Shown: positions 47,866 through 57,210 of the stretch, one piece after another
How positions within the stretch are numbered: position 1 is the stretch's first letter
Layout of the letters: each line of letters opens with the position of its first letter
Source of the DNA: Tectiglobus diatomicola
GTDB taxonomy: Bacteria; Pseudomonadota; Alphaproteobacteria; Rhizobiales; Hyphomicrobiaceae
DNA: 64,000 bases
NCBI GenBank assembly: GCA_039583345.1
Contig: JAZDSJ010000011.1
Coordinates: 181,182 to 245,181, forward strand
Direction of reading: 5' to 3'
The notes under the pieces: generated by a model
The model's input: only the letters and a program-made list of their open reading frames with translations
Database searches by the model: none
What the model was told of the DNA's origin: nothing
Translations under genes and position numbers: made by a program

Positions 47866-48942
47866 CTAAAAGTCACCAATTGGTCTCACACGGTAAGCCA
47901 TAGACGGTATGCGACGAGCGGGTATCATTTTTCCCTTTCGAGAAAAAAGTGCCTTTTCAATATTAGAAACAAATAGCTTTGCAGTAGCCTCCCAGCTAAA
48001 ATTAAGAGCGTGATCTCGGACTCTATGACGATCAAGTTTTATTGCATGCATTGCAGCCTTGCTAAGATCTTGATCTAGAACACCAGAGATCCCATCTTTA
48101 ACATTATCTATCGGACCAGTCACGGGATAGGCAGCTACAGGTAAGCCACTAGCCATGGCCTCTAAAAGTACAATACCAAATGTATCAGTCAGACTTGGAA
48201 ATACAAAAGCATCCGCAGAAGCGTACGCTTCTGCTAAGTCCTGGCCAGTAAGCTTACCCGTGAAAATTACATCTGGATAACGATGCTTTAATTCATCCAG
48301 CATTGGACCAATACCTACCACAACTTTTTTACCTGTAATTTCAGACCTCAGAAAAGCTTCAATGTTTTTCTCAACGGCAACCCGTCCAACATAGATAAAA
48401 ACTGGTTTTGCTGCCCCAAACCTGCGGACGTCACGTGGATAAAACATCGTAGTATCCACCCCGCGGGTCCACGGCAGAATTGGTCTAAAATCACGGCTTT
48501 TCAGTTCATCTGCAAGAGATCTACTTGCAACCATAATACCAGAACCGCTATTATGAAATGCACGCTCTATTGCGTACATCCAGCTAGATGGCACACCTAA
48601 GCGCTCCGATATATATTCTGGAAAGCGTGTATGAAATGCCGTTGTGAAAGGCAACCTACGCCGCATGCAATAGTGCCGAACCATCCATCCTATAGGTCCT
48701 TCTGTAGCAATATGAAACGCATCTGGAGCTACAACACCCATACGCTCTATAATGAAATTATATCCTGGTACGGCAAGTCTTATTTCAGGGTATGTTGGAC
48801 ATGGAATAGTTCTAAAATCTGATGGCGTTAAAAAAACTAACTCAACACCTAGCTCTGCAGCTTTATAAGCAAGCCGTTCATAAGTGCGAACTACACCGTT
48901 AATCTGTGGCCGCCAAGCATCCGTCGCAACCAACACCCTCAT
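47866..48942 (-). CDS. GT4-family glycosyltransferase, probable Agt-type diacylglycerol glycosyltransferase
   Basis: A 358-residue retaining glycosyltransferase of the GT4/GT-B fold. The donor-site motif, with a conserved Glu pair, is FPSLTDTFGIVLLEAMASGLP; the acceptor-side HTRFPEYI and GRVAVEKNIE are also present. It starts two bases after the stop of the metallophosphoesterase gene at 48945. In Agrobacterium, other rhizobia and marine bacteria this pair is Agt and PlcP: PlcP releases diacylglycerol from phospholipids and Agt makes glycolipids when phosphate is scarce. Assignment to Agt is inference from family and pairing; other GT4 acceptors are possible. Confidence 0.85.
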   Translation of the reverse strand: MRVLVATDAWRPQINGVVRTYERLAYKAAELGVELVFLTPSDFRTIPCPTYPEIRLAVPGYNFIIERMGVVAPDAFHIATEGPIGWMVRHYCMRRRLPFTTAFHTRFPEYISERLGVPSSWMYAIERAFHNSGSGIMVASRSLADELKSRDFRPILPWTRGVDTTMFYPRDVRRFGAAKPVFIYVGRVAVEKNIEAFLRSEITGKKVVVGIGPMLDELKHRYPDVIFTGKLTGQDLAEAYASADAFVFPSLTDTFGIVLLEAMASGLPVAAYPVTGPIDNVKDGISGVLDQDLSKAAMHAIKLDRHRVRDHALNFSWEATAKLFVSNIEKALFSRKGKMIPARRIPSMAYRVRPIGDF

Positions 48943-48944
48943 TC

Positions 48945-49733
48945 TTAAGCTGCCACTCCCATCCCGTTTTTCGTAACATTACTGACGGCTTGCTTTTTGC
49001 TTATCTCTGACCAGTTTATGAGTTCTAACTCACCTTTATCATTCTCTACTACGGCCGTGCAACTTTCAATCCAGTCGCCGGTATTAACATAATGAATATC
49101 ACCAATCAATTTTGAGGCTGCGGAATGAATGTGCCCACATATAACGCCCTCAGCGTTTCGGCATTTCGCTTTTTCTGAAAGCACGCTTTCAAAATCTCCT
49201 ATGAAATTTACTGCCTCTTTGACACGGTTTTTCAGGTAAGCAGAAAGCGACCAATATCCAAAGCCAAGCCTGCGACGGACAAAATTGATAGGGATGTTTG
49301 CTATTAAAGCGAGCTGGTAACCACGATCTCCGAGCATAGCAAGCCAGCGCGCATGGTTAGCAACCACATCTATTTCATCACCATGCATCACGACATAACG
49401 TCTTCCTGTTACAGTCTCGAATAAAGCGTTTTTTTTGATTTCTACATTGCCAAAATTCATTCCGCAATAAGCACGGAGATCATCGTCGTGATTACCTGGT
49501 ATGTACACGATGCGTGTGCCTGCACGTTCCTTCATAAACAAACGGTTTATAGCTGCACGCTGAGCTTCAGTCCAAAAAGCACCACGTTTTATTCTCCAAA
49601 AGTCAACAATATCTCCTACGAGATATAAAGTCTCTGCGTCAAAATGATCCAAAAAGTCACATAGTAATTCAGCTTGACAATTGCGAGTTCCAAGATGCAC
49701 ATCGGAAATGAACAATGTGCGGTATCGGGCCAT
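48945..49733 (-). CDS. Calcineurin-like phosphoesterase (COG2908), probable PlcP-type phospholipase C
   Basis: A 262-residue metallophosphoesterase with all motifs: SDVHLGTRN, VGDIVDFW, GNHDDDLR, MHGDEIDV and CGHIHSA. Annotation pipelines often call such proteins UDP-2,3-diacylglucosamine diphosphatase (LpxH). Close relatives in Sinorhizobium and marine alphaproteobacteria are PlcP, which splits phosphatidylcholine and phosphatidylethanolamine during phosphate starvation. The coupled GT4 gene favours PlcP. I could not find a clear Pho box upstream, so phosphate control is not shown by sequence. ATG 49733 has GAGGAGC ten bases upstream. Confidence 0.85.
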   Translation of the reverse strand: MARYRTLFISDVHLGTRNCQAELLCDFLDHFDAETLYLVGDIVDFWRIKRGAFWTEAQRAAINRLFMKERAGTRIVYIPGNHDDDLRAYCGMNFGNVEIKKNALFETVTGRRYVVMHGDEIDVVANHARWLAMLGDRGYQLALIANIPINFVRRRLGFGYWSLSAYLKNRVKEAVNFIGDFESVLSEKAKCRNAEGVICGHIHSAASKLIGDIHYVNTGDWIESCTAVVENDKGELELINWSEISKKQAVSNVTKNGMGVAA

Positions 49734-50053
49734 GCAATTTGCTCCTCGTGTGTATCGCGGTTTCTAGGTTCTCACATCACAGTTAAATGCTGCTTTCAGC
49801 TCTGTGCCGCACCCATTTAAATTTTTATATCCTGCTGTTAATTTAAAATAGCAGCAAGTTGATGTTACCATATAGATAAATCGTACATAGTGTACGTTTC
49901 GTTGGATGCTGTAGTGAAATATCAACTAAGCCATAGGTAATCACATATCGTAGGTAAATGCCAACGTAAAAGATACTTATACAAGTTCCTCAATTTTCTA
50001 CAGTTCAGATTAAAATTGCATAGTGTATGTTATGGTTATAAATAGTAAATTAA
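49734..50053. other. Gap upstream of the phosphoesterase gene, with a small hairpin
   Basis: TGCTGTTA (49833-49840) and TAGCAGCA (49849-49856) form an imperfect 8-bp inverted repeat. It could be an operator or a terminator of the gene at 50054. No Pho box was recognised. Confidence 0.4.
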
Positions 50054-50851
50054 CTAGTAAATTTTGATAGGAAAAAACTTTTTTATAATTTGCAGTGCTA
50101 CACCATTAGCCTGAAGGCTGCTGACTGACTTGTCAATAAGCCTTCGCAAGCGCTTGTTTTTTCTGCGTAAAATCATAACTATGCCATCGCCAAAATAGCG
50201 TGGCTCAAAATATGGACCATCACTTAAAACACAACATGCTTTTGATGCATTTCCATTAACCCAAAATGCTAGGCTGATACCATCGTCAAACAACGCATCT
50301 ACATTACCAACCTGCAGTTCTTTGCGAGCAAGTTCAGGTGTACTATACTGTAAAACTACAGAGTTTTGAAAGAAATCAAAAAGGTAAGCAGAATAAGCAC
50401 TATTAGCCGTAACTGCAACCTTAAGTCCGTGTAGACCAGTTGGTGTAGTTATAAGATCTAACTTATCTTGGCGAACTGCGAAACGAGCTGGAGTGTAAAA
50501 GTAGCGCTTAGAAAAACTGAACTCATTTGAAAAATCTGGTGTAAGCCGATGAGCTGCTATTACAACATCAGCGTTGCCTGCCTTCAATTCAAACAGCAAA
50601 TTATTCCAGCGTGTAGACTTGATATCACAAGCTAGTGAAAGATCTACACAAATTGCCCAAGCGAAATCAATATTAAAACCTACTAGTTCATTTTTTTTAT
50701 CTCGTGAGTTAAAAGGAGGAAAATCATCAGTAGTTAAGAAGCGTATCACTTCACGGGGTGCGAAATCTTTGGGTACTAATACCTGTGAAAACACAAAGGA
50801 ATTAAAGAAAAATACTAAAAAAATTGATGATGAAACAATTAATGTAGTCAT
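50054..50851 (-). CDS. Periplasmic amino-acid-type (family 3) solute-binding protein, orphan
   Basis: A 265-residue protein with a signal peptide (residues 1-22). The SBP-bac-3 signature is visible: DDFPPFNSRD, VGFNIDFAWAIC, NADVVIAAHRLTPD and VAVTANSAYSAYL. Such proteins bind amino acids, other small polar solutes or redox-linked ligands and feed an ABC importer. No permease or ATPase gene is adjacent, so the partner must be elsewhere or it acts as a sensor. Ligand not predictable. Some members are annotated as quinoprotein dehydrogenase-associated binding proteins, but no such dehydrogenase is here. Confidence 0.85.
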   Translation of the reverse strand: MTTLIVSSSIFLVFFFNSFVFSQVLVPKDFAPREVIRFLTTDDFPPFNSRDKKNELVGFNIDFAWAICVDLSLACDIKSTRWNNLLFELKAGNADVVIAAHRLTPDFSNEFSFSKRYFYTPARFAVRQDKLDLITTPTGLHGLKVAVTANSAYSAYLFDFFQNSVVLQYSTPELARKELQVGNVDALFDDGISLAFWVNGNASKACCVLSDGPYFEPRYFGDGIVMILRRKNKRLRRLIDKSVSSLQANGVALQIIKKFFPIKIY

Positions 50852-51304
50852 TGCCTGAATTTAGTTTACCCTAATTTAGTAGAATACAATAAGGATAATT
50901 ATTTAAAAAAACTCATTAAGATTTCTAGCTAAATTTACATAAATAATCAAACAGAGTTCGAATTTTTTAAGCCTCTTTTTATGCCTATTACTTACAACAC
51001 ATCTTAATCCTTATAAAAACCATAGAGCTTACGAAATATCAGAATAAAAATGATTTTTAAAAATTTAAGGTGATTGAAAATGGCTTAATGCTCACTAGAA
51101 ATAATATAATATGTCCCCAATAAAAGTACTTTCGAATCATTGGCATTAACTGTTAATTGATAAACCCATCAGTATGTTTATGTTTAGCAGTTGATTTAAC
51201 ATTACTAAATGTCATGCAAAACTTTCAAGACATATATTAACAAAACCAATATTTTGTACTTCATGATTTTGTTATCATAACCTATCGTTTATTTCGGATT
51301 TTGT
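50852..51304. other. AT-rich gap downstream of rnhA
   Basis: No gene, repeat or terminator recognised. Confidence 0.4.
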
Positions 51305-51766
51305 CTAGAACTGGATATTCTTACTATTCAAAGAAGTTATCGCACGCCTTGCTAGAGCATCTGCACGTTCATTTTCTGGATGACCAGCATGACCTTTAAC
51401 CCACTGCCAATCAACCATATGATGACTTGATGCTTTATCAAGCCTTTTCCATAATTCTACGTTTTTCACAGGTTTTTTTGAAGCTGTTTTCCAGTTGTTC
51501 TTGCGCCAACTGTGGATCCATTTTGTAATGCCGTCGCGTAGGTACACACTGTCAGTATAGATAGTTACGTAAGAAATAAATTTAATAGCTTCTAATGCTT
51601 CAATTGCAGCCATCAGTTCCATTCGATTGTTTGTTGTGTTGCTTTCACTGCCAAGAAGTTCCTTGCGGTGTCTTTGGCAAATTAAAATTGCACCCCAGCC
51701 GCCAGGGCCAGGGTTCCCTGAGCAGGCACCATCAGTAAATACAGTTATTTTGGGGTAATCTGACAT
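51305..51766 (-). CDS. rnhA: Ribonuclease HI
   Basis: A 153-residue RNase HI that removes RNA from RNA-DNA hybrids. The catalytic carboxylates sit in FTDGACSGNPGPGGWG, MELMAAIEAL, YTDSVYL and the C-terminal ADALARRA. The basic protrusion (HSWRKNNWKTASKKP) used for substrate handling is retained. It follows thrB by 35 bases on the same strand; ispH-thrB-rnhA is a conserved alphaproteobacterial operon. Confidence 0.97.
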   Translation of the reverse strand: MSDYPKITVFTDGACSGNPGPGGWGAILICQRHRKELLGSESNTTNNRMELMAAIEALEAIKFISYVTIYTDSVYLRDGITKWIHSWRKNNWKTASKKPVKNVELWKRLDKASSHHMVDWQWVKGHAGHPENERADALARRAITSLNSKNIQF

Positions 51767-51801
51767 ATCAATCGATCCTAGTTTAGAGCAAATAATTAGC
51801 T

Positions 51802-52776
51802 TCAGGTGTTTGATCTATGAAGCCCGTATTCAGCTGAGGACTTAACAGATTGATGAAATAGTAACCTGTAAAGATAATCAATTGGATTATGTGGTTTAAC
51901 CAAGCTATCAGGTGTTGTATGCAACCAATCGTAGGATCGCGTTAAAAGGAAACGTACGGCCGCACCTCTAGCAAGTAGAGGTAAAGCTTTTTTTTCTTCC
52001 GATGTTAATGGTCGTTCTTTCTCATAGCCTCTTAAAAAGCTTTCTCCTTTCGAAAGATTGTATGAAATGTTTGGCTCAAAACACCAAGCATTAATACATA
52101 TCGCTAAATCATATGCCAAAAAATCATTACATGAGAAATAAAAATCAATTACTCCAGAGAATGTTCCTTCACAGAAAAACATGTTGTCTGGAAAAAGATC
52201 AGCGTGAATAACTCCAACGGGCAAGTGCTTTGGCCAATTAGGTAAAAGTGCTCTAAATTCAGCCAGAATGATTTGGTCAAGATCCTTATAAATTTCATTA
52301 GCACGATGCTCAATTTGCTTAAACAATAATTTCCACCCATCAGGACCAAGAGTGTTAGTACGCTTCATAGTAAAGTTTTGTCCTGCTTTGTGAAATCTAG
52401 CAAGAGCACCTCCAGCTTCCTGGCAATGATTAGGCTCAGGTCTTATAATACAAAGACCAGGCAGAAATGATACAAGAACGGCATTACGTCCTGCAAGTTC
52501 ACGAAGTTGCTTTCCATTTCGATCTTGAATTGGTGTAGGACAGGTAAGTCCCGCTGATGAAAGGTGTGTCATCAAACTCAGAAAAAATGGCAGATCTAAT
52601 GGATTTACTCGTTTTTCATAAAGTGTAAGAATGTATTTACCATAAGTTGTTATTATGAGGAAGTTAGTATTTTCAACGCCTTCCTCGATACCTTTGAACG
52701 ATATTAATTCACCTACATCATAACTATTTATGAATATAGCCATTTGATTTTTAGAAACTTTAGTAAAGACAGCCAA
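51802..52776 (-). CDS. thrB: Homoserine kinase, ThrB2 type
   Basis: A 324-residue kinase of the choline/aminoglycoside kinase fold, the form used by most alphaproteobacteria for homoserine phosphorylation in threonine synthesis. The catalytic loop is GVIHADLFPDNMFF and the metal site GVIDFYFSC. The N-terminal SFKGIEEGVENTNF segment is characteristic. It lies 14 bases after ispH and 35 before rnhA. The protein is full-length; no decay. Confidence 0.95.
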   Translation of the reverse strand: MAVFTKVSKNQMAIFINSYDVGELISFKGIEEGVENTNFLIITTYGKYILTLYEKRVNPLDLPFFLSLMTHLSSAGLTCPTPIQDRNGKQLRELAGRNAVLVSFLPGLCIIRPEPNHCQEAGGALARFHKAGQNFTMKRTNTLGPDGWKLLFKQIEHRANEIYKDLDQIILAEFRALLPNWPKHLPVGVIHADLFPDNMFFCEGTFSGVIDFYFSCNDFLAYDLAICINAWCFEPNISYNLSKGESFLRGYEKERPLTSEEKKALPLLARGAAVRFLLTRSYDWLHTTPDSLVKPHNPIDYLYRLLFHQSVKSSAEYGLHRSNT

Positions 52777-52790
52777 AACATTCCTCTGTT

Positions 52791-53789
52791 TTATTTTTCT
52801 TCACGCAGTATACGTGGTACATTAAATACGATGTTTTCTTCAGCAGTAGTAACTAAGTCTACTGTTGTTTCAAACTCTTTCTTTAAAGAATTTATAATCT
52901 CTTGAACAAGAACTTCTGGTGCTGATGCACCCGCAGTAATGCCGACTGTCATCCCGGCTTTAAGATCTCCCCAAGGGATGTCCTTAGCTCGTTGAACTAA
53001 AGTTGCTTTCCCAGCCCCCGCACGCAGGGCAACCTCAACAAGACGCTTAGAATTAGAACTATTTGGTGCACCTACAGCCATAACGATATCGCAATTCCTC
53101 GCGATTTTAGAAGCAGCTGATTGCCTATTCATGGTCGCGTAACATATATCACTCTTGTGCGGGCCTACTAATTCACTAAAACGCTTTTTAAGTTTAGCTA
53201 TAATTTCGGCTGTGTCTTGAACAGAAAGAGTGGTCTGAGTTATGTAAGCTAAGGCATTATATCGATTTTCGAATACTTCGGCATCCTCAATAGTTTCAAT
53301 AAGTGTTATTGCCCCCTCAGGTAGCTGGCCAGTTGTACCAATAACTTCTGGATGACCAGCATGACCTATAAGCAGGATATGTCGTCCTTTTTTATAGTGC
53401 ATTGCAGCTTCACGATGAACTTTAGTGACTAGCGGACATGTAGCATCAATAAAGAAAATATTGCTTGTTCGAGCCCTCTCGAAAACAGACTTAGGGACAC
53501 CGTGTGCTGAAAAAATGACAGGGGCATCAATTTTTAGTATTTCATCCAGGTCTTCAACAAAAATAGCACCTTTTGCCCTTAGACTATCTATGACATAACT
53601 ATTGTGAACAATTTCATGGCGTACATACACAGGTTTTCCGTATTTTTTCAGTGCAAGCTCAACTATTTGAATTGCCCTGTCTACACCAGCACAAAATCCG
53701 CGGGGTGCCGCCAGTATGAGTCTCAATTTTGCACGCTCGGATATTGAAACATTTGATGCAAATCGCGTATGAATCATTTTGTATTCCAT
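52791..53789 (-). CDS. ispH: 4-hydroxy-3-methylbut-2-enyl diphosphate reductase
   Basis: A 332-residue IspH (LytB), the last enzyme of the MEP isoprenoid pathway. The three [4Fe-4S] cysteines are in APRGFCAGVDRA, DATCPLVTK and DICYATMNRQ; the catalytic Glu region and ITAGASAPE near the C-terminus are conserved. ATG 53789 or 53777 could start it; neither has a strong ribosome site. It heads the ispH-thrB-rnhA operon and is divergent from the lipoprotein gene, as in other Hyphomicrobiales. Confidence 0.97.
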   Translation of the reverse strand: MEYKMIHTRFASNVSISERAKLRLILAAPRGFCAGVDRAIQIVELALKKYGKPVYVRHEIVHNSYVIDSLRAKGAIFVEDLDEILKIDAPVIFSAHGVPKSVFERARTSNIFFIDATCPLVTKVHREAAMHYKKGRHILLIGHAGHPEVIGTTGQLPEGAITLIETIEDAEVFENRYNALAYITQTTLSVQDTAEIIAKLKKRFSELVGPHKSDICYATMNRQSAASKIARNCDIVMAVGAPNSSNSKRLVEVALRAGAGKATLVQRAKDIPWGDLKAGMTVGITAGASAPEVLVQEIINSLKKEFETTVDLVTTAEENIVFNVPRILREEK

Positions 53790-53942
53790 ATGCTATATCG
53801 AATATTGATTAAGTTTCGATCCAAGTGAAGAAAAGTATATCAAAGGCAGCAATTTAGGTTAAAAACTTATGCCTTGAAATATAAGTCGAAGCGTTCTCGG
53901 TAATTATTAAATTAAACACTTCACATTATCAAAGGAGCTTAC

Positions 53943-54584
53943 TTGCTATACCTTATGAATACTCTGTATCCGAAGCTGACGAGTGTCATCGTAATAATTT
54001 GTGTCATGTTCTTGGCCTCTAGTTGTGGAATGTCCTCATTAACATCCAGTTTGAGTGGAGGACTCTTTAGCAAGGAATCAAATGAGAAAGTTAAAAATGT
54101 TACAGAAGAACAACTTTTGAATGCAGCTCGATCCGATTATGGTGGTTCAACAACAGAAACTGCGGCAGTAAATGTTGCTTATGGATGTCCTAGATTTAAG
54201 ATATGGGCACGTGATAACGCAATTACAAAATACGCTGACGGCCAAGTAGGTGATGGTTTAGCTGTCATCTATCGTGGTGAAATTACACGCACTGCACGCG
54301 AGTGCAACATAAGGCCAGGGCGTATAACAGTAAAATACGGTTTCTCAGGCCGGGTTTTACTCGGACCTAAAGGAAAGCCTGGCCAAGTTGTTCTACCTGT
54401 TACTGTTTTTGTATCAGATTCCAAACGCGAACGTATTGCTCATGAAAAACTTGAAATTGTTTCTAATGTTACTATTGAAAAGCCAATCAGCTATTTTTCC
54501 CAAGTCAAGATCATTAGTTTCGATGTTCCCCCAAACATAAAGCCGGGTGAATTTGAAGTTTTTATAGGTTTTGATACACAGTGA
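53943..54584 (+). CDS. Lipoprotein of unknown function
   Basis: A 213-residue protein with a hydrophobic signal and lipobox LASSC (acylated C28). The mature part is rich in beta strands and ends in a repeated strand pattern (ISFDVPPNIKPGEFEVFIGF). I choose the TTG at 53943 because AAAGGAG ends five bases before it; the ATG at 53955 is too far from that site. Similar lipoproteins are encoded opposite ispH in other Hyphomicrobiales, but I know no function. Probably attached to the inner face of the outer membrane. Confidence 0.82.
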   Translation: MLYLMNTLYPKLTSVIVIICVMFLASSCGMSSLTSSLSGGLFSKESNEKVKNVTEEQLLNAARSDYGGSTTETAAVNVAYGCPRFKIWARDNAITKYADGQVGDGLAVIYRGEITRTARECNIRPGRITVKYGFSGRVLLGPKGKPGQVVLPVTVFVSDSKRERIAHEKLEIVSNVTIEKPISYFSQVKIISFDVPPNIKPGEFEVFIGFDTQ

Positions 54585-54872
54585 CGAACACCTAAAATTT
54601 AAGACCGGTCATATTCTGTCTAGAAAATCAACTATCTTATAAAGATACTCTTCAATAAAAGTGGTTTTGCAGCAACCAAGGATATTTAGTATCTTTTGAC
54701 TCTATAAAAGTTATTTAATATTTTTAGATAAAAGCCGCCGATATAAATATTCAATCATATAACAGGAAATGTACCAATTATTTATGACATTAGACCTTAA
54801 CAGGAAATAACTCACAAAAATAAATACGTGTATGCTACAAAAAGCTTTTAATATTAATATATCAATAGATGA

Positions 54873-55706
54873 TCAGCTCTTCTCAACAAAAGCCTTTTCA
54901 ACTACATATTCTGCTGGTTTATTGCTTGATCCCTCATTAAAGCCGCTTGTCTTAAGAATATTTTTCATATCAATTACCAGGTTTGGATTACCGCATATCA
55001 TAACGCGATCGGTAGCAGCATTAAGAAATGGCATCGCAATATTCTTGAAAAGTTTTCCACTAATAATTAGGTCTGTAATACGACCTGAGTTTCCAAACTT
55101 TTCGCGTGTGACTGTTGGATAATAGATAAGTTTTTCGCGTACATGATCACCTAGAAATTCATGGTTGGGTAACTCATTTTTGATCCGATTGTAATAAGCC
55201 AATTCATCGACATACCTACAACTATGTACAAGGATAACACGCTCGAAACGTTCATAAGTTACGGGGTCGCAAATTATGCTGATAAATGGTGCTAGGCCGG
55301 TGCCAGAACTTAGAAGATATAGCCGCTTGCCAGGACATAAATTATCTATGATGAGAGTCCCGACAGGCTTCTTACTAATCAGAATTGTGTCGTCCGGCTT
55401 AATATACTGTAATTTGGATGTAAGTGGCCCGTCCGACACTTTAATAGAAAGCCATTCTAGATAATCATTGTAATTGGAGCTTACCATGGAATAAGCACGA
55501 GCCACTAAGGTACCACTGATCTCGATTCCTACCATGGCAAATTGACCATTCTCGTAGCGAAACCCTGGATTACGTGTTGTTACAAAGCTGAAAAGTGTAT
55601 CAGTCCAATGCTTCACATGAAGTACAGTTTCACGATAATATCCGACCATACTATTTGGTGCCCTATTACTTACTTTTGTAATTGCAAAAAAACGACTTTC
55701 TAGCAT
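54873..55706 (-). CDS. fpr: Ferredoxin--NADP(+) reductase, bacterial Fpr type
   Basis: A 277-residue FAD flavoenzyme. The FAD motif RAYSMVSS, the Gly-rich NADP motif SSGTGLAPFISI and the CGNPNLVIDM segment define subclass I bacterial FNRs, as in Azotobacter and Rhodobacter. It shuttles electrons between NADPH and ferredoxins or flavodoxins, so it could charge or drain the nif ferredoxins in this window, though it also serves oxidative-stress and Fe-S roles. The first ATG is at 55706; ATG 55646 would remove a 20-residue leader. It stands alone. Confidence 0.95.
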   Translation of the reverse strand: MLESRFFAITKVSNRAPNSMVGYYRETVLHVKHWTDTLFSFVTTRNPGFRYENGQFAMVGIEISGTLVARAYSMVSSNYNDYLEWLSIKVSDGPLTSKLQYIKPDDTILISKKPVGTLIIDNLCPGKRLYLLSSGTGLAPFISIICDPVTYERFERVILVHSCRYVDELAYYNRIKNELPNHEFLGDHVREKLIYYPTVTREKFGNSGRITDLIISGKLFKNIAMPFLNAATDRVMICGNPNLVIDMKNILKTSGFNEGSSNKPAEYVVEKAFVEKS

Positions 55707-56438
55707 ATCGTAAAATATGTTAAAGAGTTCAGTCTTCGAAGCAGATCTAGAACAGTAACTAATTAATATCTACATCTGCATGTTTATAACGTTTTATATC
55801 AATAATTTAGTCTCTATAAAAAACGTTCAAATCTTAATATTTACTAAAAACATGTGTTAACTGAAGAAATGATTTTCAGATTTAGTATTTTAGTATAGGA
55901 ATATGAATTTTTACTCATTTCAAATGTATAAATCCGTACAAAGTTTACACTGAACCTTAGCTAATCTTGGTAATTCAAGAGTAAAAAAATGGTCCATTTA
56001 CTCTTTATAGTTAATTATTCGTGTATCCTAATATTGGATTAATAACTAATTATTTATTCAAGGTTATATTAACATAACCAGTCGACACTATGTATAATGA
56101 GTGGAAACCAAAGTAATTTAAATTACAATTAGTTTAAAGTTATATTTTAAGTTAAAATTATAACTTGTTTTAGATAAATACAATTTTAATTCTTTTTATT
56201 CATACATAATCGCAAATGATGTTTTGTACTAATTAATAGTGATAGCCTTGGATTACATAAATGTCAGTGAATAACTACAATTCTATTTCGAAAATTACGT
56301 AATTTTGACATTATTATTTCACAAACGGAATAAATAACACTACTATATAAGTATTTTCGCTCATACACTAATTTACTAAGGTTATAGCTTACCCTTGACA
56401 TTAATTACCTTAATAAATTTCAACCTACTTCTGATGAA
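55707..56438. other. AT-rich gap between fpr and the COQ9-like gene
   Basis: 730 bases, extremely AT-rich. No gene or structured element recognised; divergent promoters expected. Confidence 0.45.
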
Positions 56439-57140
56439 ATGCCTCAGCAAATAGTATCTATTAGGAATAACTATATGTTAGATCAAACTACTACCAAAGG
56501 TAAGATTTTCGCTGCTTCCATGAGATTAGCAGCTGAGTATAAATGGTCTGAGGTTACTTTGCATATGATCTCTGTAGATGCTGGTGTTTCGATGTTTGAT
56601 TTAAGAAAGAATTTATGTTCAAAAAAACATATCTTTGAACTTATGAACACTACCTTTGATAAAGCTGTATTATCCTCGCTCTCTTCTAAAAAAGATAACC
56701 AGTTACCTCGAGACAATATTTTTGAAACAATAATGGCCCGTTTTGATGTTATGGAACCCTATAAAAAAAGCATTAAGTCCATTTTTTATGAACCACGTCT
56801 TGACCCTCGGTTTTTGCAACAATTCCTTAGTTCTCAAAAGTGGATGTTGGAGGCTTCAGGCGTCTCCTCAGAGGGGGTTGTTGGTCGCGTGAAAACAATA
56901 GGTTTTGCATCTATTTACTTTCTTACTTTTAAGGTTTGGATCGAAGATACCGATCCTGGTATGGCTCGTACGATGGCCGAGTTAGACCGTCAAATTCGCC
57001 GAGGGGAACACACTACCAAAATCTTATCGGAAAGCATAAATTCGTTTAAGCAAATTTTTTCAAAATTTAATGGTTGCAATAGGAAAAATAGGAAGACTTA
57101 TCACACTGATAATGATCCAATAAATGTAAACTGTAATTAG
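56439..57140 (+). CDS. TetR/COQ9-like protein
   Basis: A 233-residue all-helical protein. Residues 15-65 form a TetR-type helix-turn-helix (SEVTLHMISVDAGVSMFDLRK); the C-terminal part follows the COQ9 pattern (RFDVMEPYKKSIKSI, the later QKWMLEASGV, FLTFKVWIEDTDPGMARTMAELDRQI). Eukaryotic COQ9 binds lipids and assists ubiquinone synthesis; the alphaproteobacterial relatives are its likely ancestors and are variously labelled TetR regulators or COQ9 proteins. Either role is possible. The last 25 residues are Asn/Lys-rich and unlike the family. Alternative start: ATG 56475. Confidence 0.82.
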   Translation: MPQQIVSIRNNYMLDQTTTKGKIFAASMRLAAEYKWSEVTLHMISVDAGVSMFDLRKNLCSKKHIFELMNTTFDKAVLSSLSSKKDNQLPRDNIFETIMARFDVMEPYKKSIKSIFYEPRLDPRFLQQFLSSQKWMLEASGVSSEGVVGRVKTIGFASIYFLTFKVWIEDTDPGMARTMAELDRQIRRGEHTTKILSESINSFKQIFSKFNGCNRKNRKTYHTDNDPINVNCN

Positions 57141-57210
57141 TTTGTTGGTTTTAAGCAACTTTATAAGTTCAACCTAACAAATAGTAAATAGTGTTAGATT
57201 CTGAATATCG

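Noticed and set aside
49740..49860. Possible Pho box upstream of the PlcP-like gene
   Set aside because: ACTGTGATGTGAG on the minus strand only loosely resembles one half-site and lacks the paired repeat.
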